Assembly (NCBI GenBank): GCA_000328365.1
Contig: KB296213.1
Coordinates: 199,695-263,694, forward strand
Reading direction: 5' to 3'
DNA length: 64,000 bases
Origin: Capitella teleta
Taxonomy: Eukaryota; Annelida; Polychaeta; Capitellidae
Below are positions 10,350-23,115 of this stretch, one piece after another. Numbering within the stretch: position 1 is the stretch's first letter; every line of letters begins with the position of its first letter. Below the pieces are notes generated by a model. It did no database searches. It was not told where the DNA came from and worked only from the letters and a program-made list of their open reading frames with translations. The position numbers and the translations under genes are program-made.

Positions 10350-13300
10350 ATGGATTCAAGCAAGAAATCGAGCGACAAAAGAATAATAAACGTCGCTGCG
10401 GAAATATCTGATGCGGCCGATAACGTCGTCCCTCGACTTTTATTGAAGCTGAAAGGTGAGCAAAATGACTTCTTAGTTTTAAGTTGCTGCATTGATTGAG
10501 TATTCTGCAGTGTAGCCATAGTCTGTGGGGATGATACTTATAGCAATAGGAGTCTTGGAACGAGATTAAGTTTAAAGTTAATTTAACTGGTATAGCTGAC
10601 ATACTACAGCGAGACCGAGGGAGGTACGCGACCTTGCCCGATTCATCTGTGCTAATATAACTATAAATTTGTGTTCAATTAATTTAGTTTTATATCAGGG
10701 TATAATGATAAAATTATTAAATTAATCATGCATCATGATGATCATGATGCATCCTTAGTTCTAGCTATACTTAGTGAACTCCAGTCTTAATCTATGGCCA
10801 TAATCTGGGTTGATCATCGATATAGAGGCTTGGAACGACACTAATAATCTGTATAACTCATGTAGTCCTATATAGGCCTAGCTACCAGCTATCACTGTAA
10901 ATTCAGTCCTTTATGCATTTTATTTGTCTCCAAATCTTCAAAACTAGCTATCATGTGAAATTAATTATTCATTTCAGATGTACTTGAGTCGTTTGCTGCA
11001 GGAAGTCCTCAGTTGATGCACGCCAAAGAGGTGATGTGGCAGTATGAATTACCGTCTGTCATCTCAACGACTCTAAAACAAGACTTCAACAAAATTCTCA
11101 ATGGATGGAAATCAGCTGCTGGCCTCAGTGACATTCTCTGGTCTTAAATCCATTCTCAATCCTTATGTTGACCTTTATTATTTTTTATCAATTTCTTCCA
11201 GCCAGTGCTGCGTTGGATACGATCCACCAGATGGCCCTAAGTTCAACGAAGTCTTTCTTCCAGCCACCACAGAAACTCTGCTTCTTCTGGCAATGAGAAT
11301 TCAAACAAAATATTCTAAAACTTCCAAGGTATATTCTCATTTAGATCGAGTTGTTTCAATGATTCTCTCAACAGCTCTTGGATGAAACAAGAGCAGAAAT
11401 TTTGTCTCATTTCCGAACTGTTCTCAAATCAATCAGCTTTTTATTTAGTGGTCACAATTTCTTGTGCCTTCAAGGTGAGTGGAGACTTAAACTGGATATA
11501 TTTTACCTCATCCTTAAATTTGAACATCAGTCGTGAAATCGTCGTGTTTCCTACAAATGTTGATGTCAGATGAGGTCCAAATTAGTATAAGTGCCATGAA
11601 TGTGTTACAAAGCTCAAATCGACTAATAAGGTCTGTTGCTCATTACATTCACAAATTACCATAAATTCATAAATCACAATAACTTTTCATTCACAATATC
11701 AGCGGACTTTTCGGCACTTTGGATGAGCAAGTGATTCACCAAATTCTCGATGAACTAATCTACAAACTCTCAGCTTCTTCCAGTGCAGACTTGGCAGGGT
11801 GATTAATTGTGTCCGCTATGTTCGAGATATATATGCATATGAATGAAATGATATGCGGTTTGTCTCCATTCTAGCGCTTCAACAAGATCCGTTCTTAGTG
11901 TTTGTGACTCACACAGTCCTATGCTTCTTTTCATCTGCAACAGATACAGGTGATCAATGTTATCTGAACCTGTTTCATGTGATCTGTATCATGCATCATG
12001 ATTGTACCTCTGATTTAGGCTTTGTACTTGGTATTTTTTTAATTAAAGGGAGGGAGAACTGGTTAAAAATGGACTTTGAGTCATTATTTGATGCACCAAA
12101 AATGATTCCTATGCCTGGCCCACACAAGGAATATCATCCCTAACGATTTCGCGGGAGATATATTGCTAATTAGGCGTGATGTCAGGAGCTGTGATGAAAC
12201 ACCGAGTTCCCCATCTTTTACAATGGGCCTCTTCATATCAGCGTGTCCTGCGACTAAACCCCTGGATATTTTTTTATTCTCTTTTCGGAAATTGATAGAA
12301 TAATCATTTTGCCACCAGTCAGGCGCAAACAAAAAATATTTTTCGCTATTTTTCTTATTTTAACAAGCGATTTTCTAGGACACCTACCATGTTTCTCATC
12401 CTGAAACAGTAAAAAGGTCAGCCAGAATGAACCACGCATGCGCTTTCGTTTCGTAAACAACAGAGATGTCCTTTTATGGCGAAGATGATCTGCTCTGATT
12501 GGCTGAAATCGATAGCTTCACGAGGGGAACGGGACCAATCAGCCATCAGCTGACATTTGCCTCCTATACTTCGCAATGGAAGCCATTCTCCCATAGGCGC
12601 AATGCTAACCCCGATATTCGGAATGGATTATTTCCTTATGCTTGCATCCAGGCATGGTGTTTTTGACACGGAATGCTATCAATTGGTGCTATGAGTCAAT
12701 AGAACATCACTTAAAATTCAGTTCCTCATCCTTTTAATGTTGAAATTCATGCCAAAATTTAGATCTCAGTTGCTTTATTAGAATTGCTTTCCATATTTTC
12801 ACACCTGAGTGTTATTTCAATCTATGCTATTTATGCTTTTGCTTTTATGCATTTCAACTCTTGTAAATGGAATTCATACCAATTTGGTCTGCTTGTTTTG
12901 CTACTTCAGCCAAAGAGTTAATTCGGAGAGAATGCGAAACGTGAAATTAGATGACAGGTTGTAAGGTCATAAGGGCCTTTCCATTCTGCGTGCTTTTAAT
13001 TTCTTAGATTTTCATCTCTCACTGAATGCTCTTATGTTTTTTACTATTTTATTTCTACTTCACATCTCACATGGATATTAACAGTGTTGGGTTTTTGTGG
13101 CACATTCTGGGCTTAACTTTATCATTGACGACGATTCCAGTTGTAACATACACTCTTTCCATTTCTATACATTGTAACACATCCTTTTCCCCCTTAATTT
13201 AGACTAATCATCACTTGCAACTTGTATACTAGTAACACATTATCTTAAAATGTGTTCTGAGCGCAAAACAATGATTCAGGAGGATAAATTTTATTGGATA

Positions 13301-15072
13301 AAAGGTCACGATTTCCAGGCTAGACTCAAATGGAGTATACTTTTTTATTAATCCCCACGAAATTGACCCCTGAATTGTAGATCAAAATGTCTCATCACTG
13401 AGCTAAACAAGAAACCATGAATAACTATTCCAGTGGATTTTATTGATGGTTACAGATCTTACTAACTTACTTTCCACTATTATAAAAATGCTGATGTTTT
13501 GATATATCCCAGAGGATTGCGACCTCTTCTGAACAAGTGGAGTGACGGTGGATTCATTCGCGACCTCAAGCGTCTTCAGTACTTATTAGAAGCCGGCTCC
13601 ATGCAGAAAGCAGAGAACTTGGTCAGTCATCCCTTTCTTATTAAAGTTTTCAAAATAACCATTTGCATAACCACCAGAAAATGTCTGAAGCAGCGTCTGT
13701 GATTCAAGCTTGGTGGAGGAGTTTATCAACACGAAAGAAAATAAAACAAGCCGACCGAGCAATCAGTCGCTTCCAACGTAGCTTCAGGTGAAGGTCACAT
13801 TAATAATGATTGTGCAACCTTGAGTGATGTTGCTTATTCGTAGATTTCGTAAAGGACTGGAGACTCAGAAGAGAGAAGACTCCCGGATGCAGTCAGAATT
13901 GGAGCACATGCTTCTAGTGCAGAGGACGCAACACATACGAGAACTCAGGTCACAAGAACTTAAAGCACTGGAGATCCTTCCGGCTGGCGAAGTCAGCAAG
14001 CATTTCGACCGGCAGCAAAAGACTGCAGCTGTCAAAATACAAGCTTTGTACCGAGGGTACAGAACCCGTCGCTCTATGGCGTCACGTAGAGATGTTATGC
14101 AGCAAAGCAAAGCAGTTGTGGTTATACAGAGATTGGTTTGTTGGCTCTGTCTTGTGGGAAATGCGTTTGTTTTGAGTGTGGTTTGTAGGTGCGTCGTTGG
14201 CTGAAGAGAATAGAGGAGAAACGCAAGGATCCTCCTTGTTGGCAGCGTCCTCCAGGCCTCACTGACCAGCGCAGAGTGGAGTTGTTGGAGGAAATTAAAG
14301 AGCGTCGTGAAGCTCACAAAATTCAGGCTGAAACAGCGGAGGCAAGGAGTGAGCTGCATAATCGCGTGCAGGAAATGCTGAAGAGGAACGCGACCATGTG
14401 CAAGCAGACGAGGAGAAGGCATCAGTACAGAGAGGCCCTTCTGGCGCAGATTGAGGTCGACTGCAAACTCATGCTTGGTCAGTGTTCTTGTTAATTGTTA
14501 TAAGCATCTTTAGAGGTCTTTATCCATTGAACTTTCATCTTGTTTATTATATACATTACAATCATCTGTCACTGAGCAGCGAGTATCCCATATTAATAGG
14601 CCGCGCATAATGACACAAAATCCGCTGTAACAAATTACACAAAACAAATGCCATCCCTCTTTTGAGGTTAAACTACTTTATGCTACATTTCTATAGATCC
14701 CGTGAAATGAGAAAGCGTGATGTCCCTTTTGGCTGTGGAGAAGTCATGCAAAGTATGCGTTCAGATAAAATCTAGCATTCAGCTTAAAAAGTGTTTCAAC
14801 TGATTAAAAGAACCCAACCAGCATCCTTGATTAAATTATTTATTGTGCTAATTAAGATCATTTTCCTGATTTCAGATGCTCCAAAGCTCTCCGATGTGAA
14901 AGAAGACGACCTCTTGAACTACGTCAGTCATTCCGTTCCCATAGCAACCAAAGCCAGGCAGGACCACAACAGAGAGATGCTGCTGCTCAACCAACCGTGG
15001 TGGCGAAAACTGGGAGAGGAGGATGAGGACATTGGTGAAGGCAAGATGGCGCAGGATTGGAGGGTCTTCTGA
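10350..15072 (+). CDS. IQCB1: IQ motif-containing B1 / nephrocystin-5
   Basis: Ciliary transition-zone/basal-body protein that binds calmodulin through IQ motifs and interacts with CEP290 (family knowledge). Twelve exons: 10350-10455, 10978-11140, 11202-11328, 11375-11474, 11570-11630, 11703-11798, 11875-11949, 13513-13621, 13678-13787, 13844-14135, 14189-14477, 14876-15072. All phases agree, giving 574 residues (human 598, recalled). The N-terminal half is a helical repeat region (NVVPRLLLKLK, CCVG, LFGTLDEQVIHQILDELIYKL). IQ motifs follow: ASVIQAWWRSLSTRKK, FQRSFR, AVKIQALYRGYRTRR and VVIQRLVRRWLKR. The C-terminus PIATKARQDHN...PWWRKLGEE matches human IQCB1 clearly. Intron 7 carries a transposon copy (12047-12735). 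AATAAA signals at 15201 and 15208. Confidence 0.95.
10505..10870. repeat. MITE fragments in IQCB1 intron 1
   Basis: Three blocks are shared with 49.9-50.7 kb. One is a TAGCCATA...AGTCTTGGAACGAGA block near 10512-10568. Next is an arm ending CTCGCTGTAGTATGTCAGCT / ending TAGCACAGAT (10596-10660, minus orientation). The last is a second GGCCATAATC...GGCTTGGAACGA block at 10795-10840. They look like nested or broken copies of one inverted-repeat element family. Confidence 0.6.
12047..12735 (+). mobile_element. Unclassified repeat, copy 1 (in IQCB1 intron 7)
   Basis: About 690 bp that is nearly identical, in reverse complement, to 25990-26694. The shared part runs from ATTAAAGGGAGGGAGAACTGG to ...ACTTAAAAT.CAGTTCCTCATCC. 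By eye the copies differ at a few percent of sites, so this is a fairly young dispersed repeat. The open frames on both strands are not conserved as a recognisable transposase, so it is probably non-autonomous. No clear target-site duplication found. Confidence 0.8.
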
Positions 15073-15924
15073 GTTATGTCATAAGGGTTATATCGTCATT
15101 AAGTTATTTCCTGCCTTGATTATTCATTGCTTTATGTGGCAGCATCTGAACTCATGTTGTTTTTTCTTGTTTTGTAAATTGTTCCAAGTATGTAATAACT
15201 AATAAAGAATAAATCTGTTTTTCAATGACCAAAGAGTTATAAGTATAATAATGAAATAATTTAATTAGATACATTGAGCTATGAATAGCTGCCTGAACAT
15301 CTTCCAAACTAATTGCATAATAGATGTCCCCAAGGCTAAAATCCCTGAGCACTTCTGGCTCAACCTAATTTAGGCGGATTGAGTTCCAAAGCAACAGGTG
15401 AAATATGCAATACTCATTGGATGTCTCATTGGATGAAATTTGCGCACATAAAACTAAAAAGGAGATTCTGAAATACGATTTTAGACTCAATAGAATGGAA
15501 TCTGGATATTAAATAATGATTTAATAAGGTGTTTGGGGCAATTTCACTTGCCTGTATTGCCGAAACTAGGGTCATTAAAAGGGACCCTAGCCGAAACGTA
15601 ATACAAGTTTAATTAGATTAACTAGATTTTCTGTGTACTATCTGAAAATTAACACTAGAGGCTTATAAGAGCTTTTGGCTCAACTCGATCAGCCCAAAAT
15701 CAAGAGGTATATATTCAAAGACTGTTCTCCATATTACACTGTACCTGTTACAATTAATAGGGCGAACGTAGGTTCAGTATGGGCATTTGGGCGAACCTGT
15801 ACTCGAAAAAGGCCAGTGCGAACAGGTAATAGGGCGTACTAGTATTCAAGGTAAATGTATAGTAGTAATAATTAACTAACTTTGGCATGCGTGGCCTAAT
15901 TGCTTTGATCCTCCCGATAATCGA
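15073..15924. other. IQCB1 3' UTR and spacer
   Basis: Tandem AATAAA signals end IQCB1 at about 15.2 kb. From 15765 to 15840 GGGCGAAC/GGTAATAGGGCG words recur, as the edge of a repeat that continues into the gap. No gene. Confidence 0.5.
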
Positions 15925-16835
15925 NNNNNNNNNNNNNNNNNNNNNNNNNNNNNNNNNNNNNNNNNNNNNNNNNNNNNNNNNNNNNNNNNNNNNNNNNNNN
16001 NNNNNNNNNNNNNNNNNNNNNNNNNNNNNNNNNNNNNNNNNNNNNNNNNNNNNNNNNNNNNNNNNNNNNNNNNNNNNNNNNNNNNNNNNNNNNNNNNNNN
16101 NNNNNNNNNNNNNNNNNNNNNNNNNNNNNNNNNNNNNNNNNNNNNNNNNNNNNNNNNNNNNNNNNNNNNNNNNNNNNNNNNNNNNNNNNNNNNNNNNNNN
16201 NNNNNNNNNNNNNNNNNNNNNNNNNNNNNNNNNNNNNNNNNNNNNNNNNNNNNNNNNNNNNNNNNNNNNNNNNNNNNNNNNNNNNNNNNNNNNNNNNNNN
16301 NNNNNNNNNNNNNNNNNNNNNNNNNNNNNNNNNNNNNNNNNNNNNNNNNNNNNNNNNNNNNNNNNNNNNNNNNNNNNNNNNNNNNNNNNNNNNNNNNNNN
16401 NNNNNNNNNNNNNNNNNNNNNNNNNNNNNNNNNNNNNNNNNNNNNNNNNNNNNNNNNNNNNNNNNNNNNNNNNNNNNNNNNNNNNNNNNNNNNNNNNNNN
16501 NNNNNNNNNNNNNNNNNNNNNNNNNNNNNNNNNNNNNNNNNNNNNNNNNNNNNNNNNNNNNNNNNNNNNNNNNNNNNNNNNNNNNNNNNNNNNNNNNNNN
16601 NNNNNNNNNNNNNNNNNNNNNNNNNNNNNNNNNNNNNNNNNNNNNNNNNNNNNNNNNNNNNNNNNNNNNNNNNNNNNNNNNNNNNNNNNNNNNNNNNNNN
16701 NNNNNNNNNNNNNNNNNNNNNNNNNNNNNNNNNNNNNNNNNNNNNNNNNNNNNNNNNNNNNNNNNNNNNNNNNNNNNNNNNNNNNNNNNNNNNNNNNNNN
16801 NNNNNNNNNNNNNNNNNNNNNNNNNNNNNNNNNNN
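15925..16835. other. Assembly gap (911 N)
   Basis: Run of N. Open frames crossing it are artefacts. Confidence 0.99.
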
Positions 16836-18349
16836 GTTTACGGGATCCCACCGCTGCCACCATGTTATATGCTATATGCATATATGTTAGTTAGTTATGA
16901 CAAACGAACACAAACGACATGGCGATGTACACACGTGATATTCCAGTAGTACAAAACAAAAACACCAGTAGGGCGACACAATCGCCAGAGATCATAACGC
17001 GACAAGAGGGGTGGCGACACAGTCGCCACAGTCATTATGTAACATACAACAAAAACTATAATAGTTGCCGTTCTCTTCGGTGGCTTCCACGACGAATGGA
17101 GTGTTGGTGTATTACTCGAAATGATTTATTGTTGAATGATCGAGCAACTCACTTGAATCACTCAAACTTCATGGAGTTCACATGAGTGCATTCATTGCAG
17201 TGAAATTATCATTATGGATACTGCTCAAACTAGGGTTGCACGAAAGCTATGCTCCGAATATCATGGTATTGCATAATTATTATCTATATATATATATTTA
17301 CATATAACTATTAGCAGATAATTATTACCGAATTCAGTGGGCATATATATTTTTAACACGAACAGAATGCGACATATTATGCCCAACAATATACATATCG
17401 GAAATCCGATTCATACACATACAATGTATAATATTATTTGCATCCCTAGTATCGACTCATCGACATTTCTACCGTTTGATTTCATTAATGAAATTTATTA
17501 ACTCATGAAAGAATGAAAGCTTTGACTGAAGTATCAAAACTGACCGTGTTATAGTGCAAAGTATAAATAAATAATATGTTGATATATTAATTATACCGTA
17601 CAATAACCCGTATAATGACAAAAAAATATTATATAATTATAATTATACACATTTCAACTAACATTCAAAAATTACCTTCTGGCTCCAAATGCCTGCACAG
17701 TCATCCCGGAGCTCAAATCCAGAACGAGGCGTCCCGCATGTCCTGCTTAGAAGGCCGGCACAGGTCGAGGCAACAGTCCCTCGCCACGATGACTGCAGAT
17801 ATCATCCGAATCCTGAAGTTCCAGCAACAAGAACGGCAACCGAAGAGCAGATCTCATCTCCTCCGACACCGGATCAAGGGAGGAGGTCAACGCCTTCCTA
17901 CTCTAGCGCAGTCCAATCACCAAGTCTGTCGTCATCTCTCCGATCCGACGACATTAAAAATTACCCATTGATAACTTCGGTTTTATTCTACGAGAATACT
18001 TAATTCAAATTGTATCTCGTAAGTCGTGATCTCGCAATTTTTATTTGTCGAGAACGAAAGAACGCACCATTAAGCTCATGCATAACGCACGTCAAATGAG
18101 ACGCTATGAATCGATCCGTATTGAGTTGCAGGTCGATCTAGAGGCCAGCGTTATGGGCCTAACAACGCATTTTCACTGCTGAGTTCACTTCTGATCGCAA
18201 AAGTGTAGCTTTACACTCGATCATCCAGTGTTATCTACGTGGATTATCAGGTGTATCGTGGATTATCAGCCAACAATGGCACCACTATCAATGTATGATT
18301 GCTGAAACATCATGGGCGATATTAGAGTAATTACAAGAGGGCATCAGCG
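16836..18349. other. Spacer upstream of the MCT gene with one GC-rich open patch
   Basis: Mostly AT-rich. At 17670-18003 there is a GC-richer patch open in two overlapping frames (118 and 104 codons). The first contains a helical SLATMTADIIRILKFQQQE segment, the second a Ser/Pro-rich tail. I do not recognise either; it may be a stray exon or a fragment of a transposed gene. GTCGCCAC/GGCGACAC repeats occur at 16970-17030. Confidence 0.3.
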
Positions 18350-21016
18350 ATGGAGGTTGTGAACAGGAGAGACGGCGGCTGGGGCTGGGTGGTGGTGGCC
18401 TCTTCGTTCTACGCCAACCTCGTCATCGGTCTCATTCTATCTGGGTTCTCAATCCTGTACGTGGAATGGTTGGATGTCTTCGGCAGCGACTCTCCCACTG
18501 GAGACATCGCCTGGATCGGTTCTATCAACCTATGCTCTGGCAACCTTCTGGGTGAGAGTTTTATTTGGAGGAATATTTTCAATCGTATCAATTAACATGC
18601 ATGGTCAGCGCGGACATTGGACTGCTATGGTTTCAGTGCTCAAACTTCGCACAGCAGGCCTAAACAATGCAATCACCCATGGTGGCCTGACACTCTAGAT
18701 CTAGCTGCATGTACATTTTCTGTATATGTTACATCATACGCATTTGAAGCTTGAGACCCGATTTAACTTCATATCAATTCCTGACTTGACCTTACCGCAC
18801 TTTCATATTTGCAGGGTTACTTTTCGGTGTGCTGGTCGATGTGTGGGGCTGCCGGGTCGTCGCCCTCATCGGGGCCGTGGCCCACACCCTCGGCTTTCTC
18901 GCCAGTGCATGTGCACCCAGCGTGGGTGTCCTCTACGTGACATTCGGAGTTTTGGCCGGTGGGCTCTAAGGTTCAATGTAATCCTTTCACGACTCCCCTC
19001 TCCCTGCAGGCATCGGATCTGGACTGACAATGCTGACCTGTAATGTCATCGTCCTGCAACACTTTGAAGAACGCAAAGCCCTTGCGTCCGCCATCTCTTT
19101 GAGTGGCGTTTCGTTCGGAACCCTCATCGCTGGCCCGTTCTTCAACGTTCTTATCGAGGCGTATGGCTGGAGGGGTTGTCTCATGATCCTTGCTGGCCTC
19201 ACCTTGAACCTTTTTCCGGTGGCATTGACGTACCGCCCTTGCACGCGGCGTGCAAGAACCGAGTCGAACACGCTCATCAAGCAGAGGCTGAAATCTAGGT
19301 TGTGCAAAATGTCGCTCTTCCGCAAGCCCACGTTCATTCTGTGTCTGTTCGGTAATCTGTTCATGGCCCTTGGCCATTTTCCGGTCTATTCACATACGCC
19401 CAACAGAGCGGTGCATTATGGGATTGGTCGGTCGAACGCCGCTCTGCTGCTGATGTACCTGGGGGCCACGGCTCTGGTGTCCAGGTTGATCTTCGGTTGT
19501 GTGGCTAATCTGCCAGGGGTCAACCGAATCATGCAGTATGCAGGCGGCATCATGGTCGCGGGCGGATTGCAGATAGTCTACGCGTTCACGACAACGTATT
19601 TCGCAATGGCGATCTCTTTGGCGTCAATTGGATTTGTTGTGGGTGAGTATCTCAACGATGATGCAAAACGTTCCTAGGGATGCACACGTGTTGATTTTAG
19701 ATATCGGATATCGGATATACGAACTGAGGAATAATACGAATTTCAGGTGTCCGACTTCCGATTAAGTTATCCCCACACGATGACGCTTCCTCTTGCTATT
19801 ATATTCGCCCTCCTCACACTCATTTCCCTCTTATATGCTGACATATTGTCGTTTCCGCGTACTCGCGTCAATCTGAACGATGAACAAAACGTCGCTAACG
19901 TAACATTACGTGGAATTTGGTGCACTGGCTAAATAGGCACAAGGTGACATGACAGCAAGTAAAAAGGCTATAAAAGCAACACCATGCATGGCAAGTCTAT
20001 TACTGAGCATTATATAGTTTACGCCAAGCGAGCTGATGATTTCAAAAGCATTGGTTGGTAGTGTGTGCTCAGTTTATATGGGCCAAATTAGCAGGACTTT
20101 GTGATTGATTTTGTGACTCTGTGATTTATCGGAGTGACTTAAAACTGTAGACATTGTAACTCACTGCGCACAAGACTGATCTAAAGATAATCTTTCGCAT
20201 TTGTGTACATTGTACAGGCTGTTATAATTCCGTTGCCATGGATACTGCCAGCCAGTCTAAAGCATATTTTTTCACTGCAATTCCGTCAACCGAGGGCATT
20301 CTGATTCCGTCTTGATCAGGCAGAGTTCATATTTATTAGCCTCACCTCCTGCTTCATTACACAACTGAGTCCTCAAACCTATATATATATATAATTCTAC
20401 GACTGATCAACTATGTAGACCGACGTGTGCTTCTCCTGTCGGTGTCAGTGCAGGTACGAACACTGTACATATGCGTAGTTGTTGGTAAGTGCTGCTGCCA
20501 ACTTGCCAAGAACGCACGTGTTAACATCGATTCTTCTCCAAGAAAGCAATTTCTCTGTTATTGACATTCTGTGCGCATTTAGATTAATAAAAACTGGCCA
20601 AACTGGTGACGTGTTATATCGAAGTGAAAATGTAAACGAGTTGTTCCTCTTCTCACTTTTACACAGGCTCCTTCCTAACAGTGCAGAGTACGGTTCTGGT
20701 CGATTTAGTTGGCATCGAACTGCTACCGAAAGCACAGGGAGCCCTCTTCACAGTGATCGGCTCGGGCAGTCTCTTGGGTACACCTCTGGCAGGTGAGAAA
20801 TGATCTTTACTAATAGACTCTGCATGGCATTTCAATCACCACCATCATTATGCACCCTTTTCCACAGGATACTTGTTCGACGCCACTGGAAGATACGATG
20901 TTCCATTTCTCGTCAGCGGTTCTTTGGAAATTGTAGGAAGTGTTTTCATTTTAGCCACAGTTGCCTTCAAGAAATCTGAGAATGTCCAGGCTCAGGAGTT
21001 GTATGTTGACATTTGA
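18350..21016 (+). CDS. Monocarboxylate transporter-like protein (SLC16 family, MFS)
   Basis: Plasma-membrane major-facilitator protein, probably a proton-linked transporter of lactate or pyruvate, or another SLC16 solute. Exons: 18350-18551, 18815-18958, 19010-19642, 20667-20792, 20868-21016. Every junction splits a glycine codon (phase 1), giving 417 residues. The MCT signature DGGWGWVVV lies at residues 7-15 at the start of TM1. TM2 and loop 2 carry GLLFGVLVDVWGCRVV and TM5 GWRGCLMILAG. The C-terminal half includes LLMYLGATALVSRLIFG and PLAGYLFDATGRYDVPF, the conserved PxxGxLxDxTGxYxxxF pattern. The central loop and C-tail are short. AATAAA at 21504. Substrate cannot be told. Confidence 0.9.
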
Positions 21017-21809
21017 TCCCAATGTATTGTTGCTTCGATGAACTGTGATGCACAATTTCTTCCAGGTAATTATACATGTAATGCTAATTACGGTATTCAT
21101 AACGGTGCTGATATGCACGTTGTTATAACATTCCATTATGCAATGAGTCATTCATCTTGATTGAATGATTTAATTATGAGCTATAAAATCAAAGATTTTA
21201 TTCTTGGGGATATATAACTCCCGGTATTGGCCTGTTGCCAATTTTTGTATCGGACGTATGCCGCTGTTCTGGTCTTTCTACCGCTGTATTAAAATTGTTG
21301 TCTAAGACGATCCCTGATAAGTAATCATATTCATGTACATTTACCAATATGACGCAACCAAGATTAGCTGCAATAATCGTGCCCACTGCTCTTAAGACGT
21401 CGACCCATACGTCTACCAATCAGATAGCACCCGGGAGCTGAAATCACCGGCGAATGCTGGGGCTAAGCATCTTGTTATAGTATAATTATTATTCTTTGGT
21501 TATAATAAAGAGTTCACCTTTTGTTCGCCTTACAATTTCAACTTGCAATTGAAAGTTAATTCAATTTAAGCCTGTCCCGGGCCAAAAACCCGGATACAGA
21601 TTTATGTACATTAAAATGTATTCAACATCATGGTATACAATGTAGCAATGATCAGTGAATGACTTATGATGATACAAATGAATCACATGGGACGAATACC
21701 TGCATGAAAATAATTAATTCGCCCACTCTCGTTGAACAGCGTCCGTGTCCAAATATAACCACAATCCATTTCCACTTCTTCCTCCCTACTCACCCCCGGA
21801 AAGGGCACC
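21017..21809. other. Convergent 3' regions
   Basis: Spacer between the MCT gene (+) and the PPxY membrane protein A (minus). AATAAA for the MCT transcript at 21504-21509. No other feature seen. Confidence 0.5.
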
Positions 21810-23115
21810 TCACAGCAGTCCAAACCCTGGGTTGTCCATGCCTCCTCTTCCCGTGATAGCTAATCCCTCTGCGGGCTCTTCCCCCTCCTCCTCCATCTCC
21901 TCCTCCCTCTCCTCTTCCTCCCTATCGTAGGGGCTCCCGAGTGGCGTTACAGTCGGGAAGGAATCCCTCGTGATGTCCTGGTACGATGGGGGAGGAAGCT
22001 CGACGTCCCATTCCGGGTGTATCACTGGGCCAATGTGGCTCTCCACTCGATGCATTTGCAGTCCCTGATCAGATATATCGTGAAATAAATCCGGGCACTT
22101 TTGTATACGAACCTCTTCATATGGTGGAGGCTGGTCGCTTCGTTCTATTTGAGATTGCCGTTCTGCGTCATCGGGAGACTGCTATAAGTTCACGAAGGTC
22201 GATCAGATTGTCAAACTGAAGAGATAACTCACCTCGGGCGCACTTCCTGTGTCGGAGTTGGGGTCATATACACAGCCGAGGACTTGAGACATAAACACGC
22301 ATAGCACCAAGAGGAGCGCCATGCCCCCAAAAGCTGCCATGACCCCCAACCAGATCGGAACATAAGAATCGTCGCTGCCTCCTGTGAACAGTTACATGGC
22401 ATAAATGGCATTGCCCGAGGTGTTATCCTCTGTTGGACCAGACAATATATCGTTACAAGACAAGAAGATCCCATTGTTCGGTCGGATCGGCCAAATGGGT
22501 TTTACACAAATGAAGAAGATCCAGGAAAACGTAGCAACCTTAGTAAACACAATCATTGGTAATCAGCCGAGTAGCACATCATGACACGTTTATTGTCTTG
22601 CAAACGCCGGCTGTAGTGTTCATTACGAGCTAATGGAAAACACGGGCTGTTATTGTGTTTGCCAGGATGCATTTACATCCACGAGTCACTTTGGCCTACA
22701 TTAATTTTCATTGCATACGATCAACTCAACTTACGACAGTCAACATTCATGGCATTGTTTACGATCCATTGTGAGCCTTCTTCAGAGTACTCCTCCCATT
22801 TGGTTATGACGTCATTCGGACACTGAATTCCTGAGGCTGCAGATCTTGCCTTGACCTATAAACAGGTATTACATCATGTAACCACTGACAAGTCACTGAC
22901 CGTGAGTAATGAGCAAATATCTGGACCGATGAACCAGCCTTCCGGATGTTTGCTTTGATTGGATTCATAGAAAATGAATCTGTCTTCCACTCCTCCATTG
23001 TTCTTCTCGCTGGAGAACACTGGAAGACCGTGGCACATCACATCCGAGAGAGATTCGATTTCATAATATCCAGATGACGTCTGAGAATCCTCCACTGAGA
23101 TCGATCCACAGCAAT
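21810..23115 (-). CDS. PPxY-tailed single-pass membrane protein A (signal exon not found)
   Basis: Four exons: 23115-22901, 22855-22735, 22381-22233, 22181-21810. Phases on entry are 1, 0, 1, 0. Exon 1 encodes an ectodomain with CCGSIS..., MCHGLPVFS, DRFIFYES, EGWFIGPDIC. Exon 2 has ...IQCPNDVITKWEEYSEEGSQW...NVDC. Exon 3 holds the transmembrane helix (PIWLGVMAAFGGMALLLVLC). The tail exon encodes QPPPYEEV and LPPPSYQDI, two strict PPxY motifs that bind WW domains such as those of NEDD4-type ligases (family knowledge). An acidic EEEEREEEMEEEGEE stretch follows. I do not recognise the ectodomain family. It is a paralogue of protein B at 27683-31339: same Cys pattern, W[VF]IG motif, phases and tail motifs. 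A first exon with the signal peptide must lie upstream (23.1-25 kb) but I could not place it. Confidence 0.8.

Noticed and set aside
13865-14422. 185-codon minus-strand frame
   Set aside because: Antisense shadow of IQCB1 exons 10 and 11, which have clear IQ motifs on the plus strand.
15754-16894. Long open frames of 335-375 codons on both strands
   Set aside because: They cross the 911-base N gap and contain almost no real sequence.
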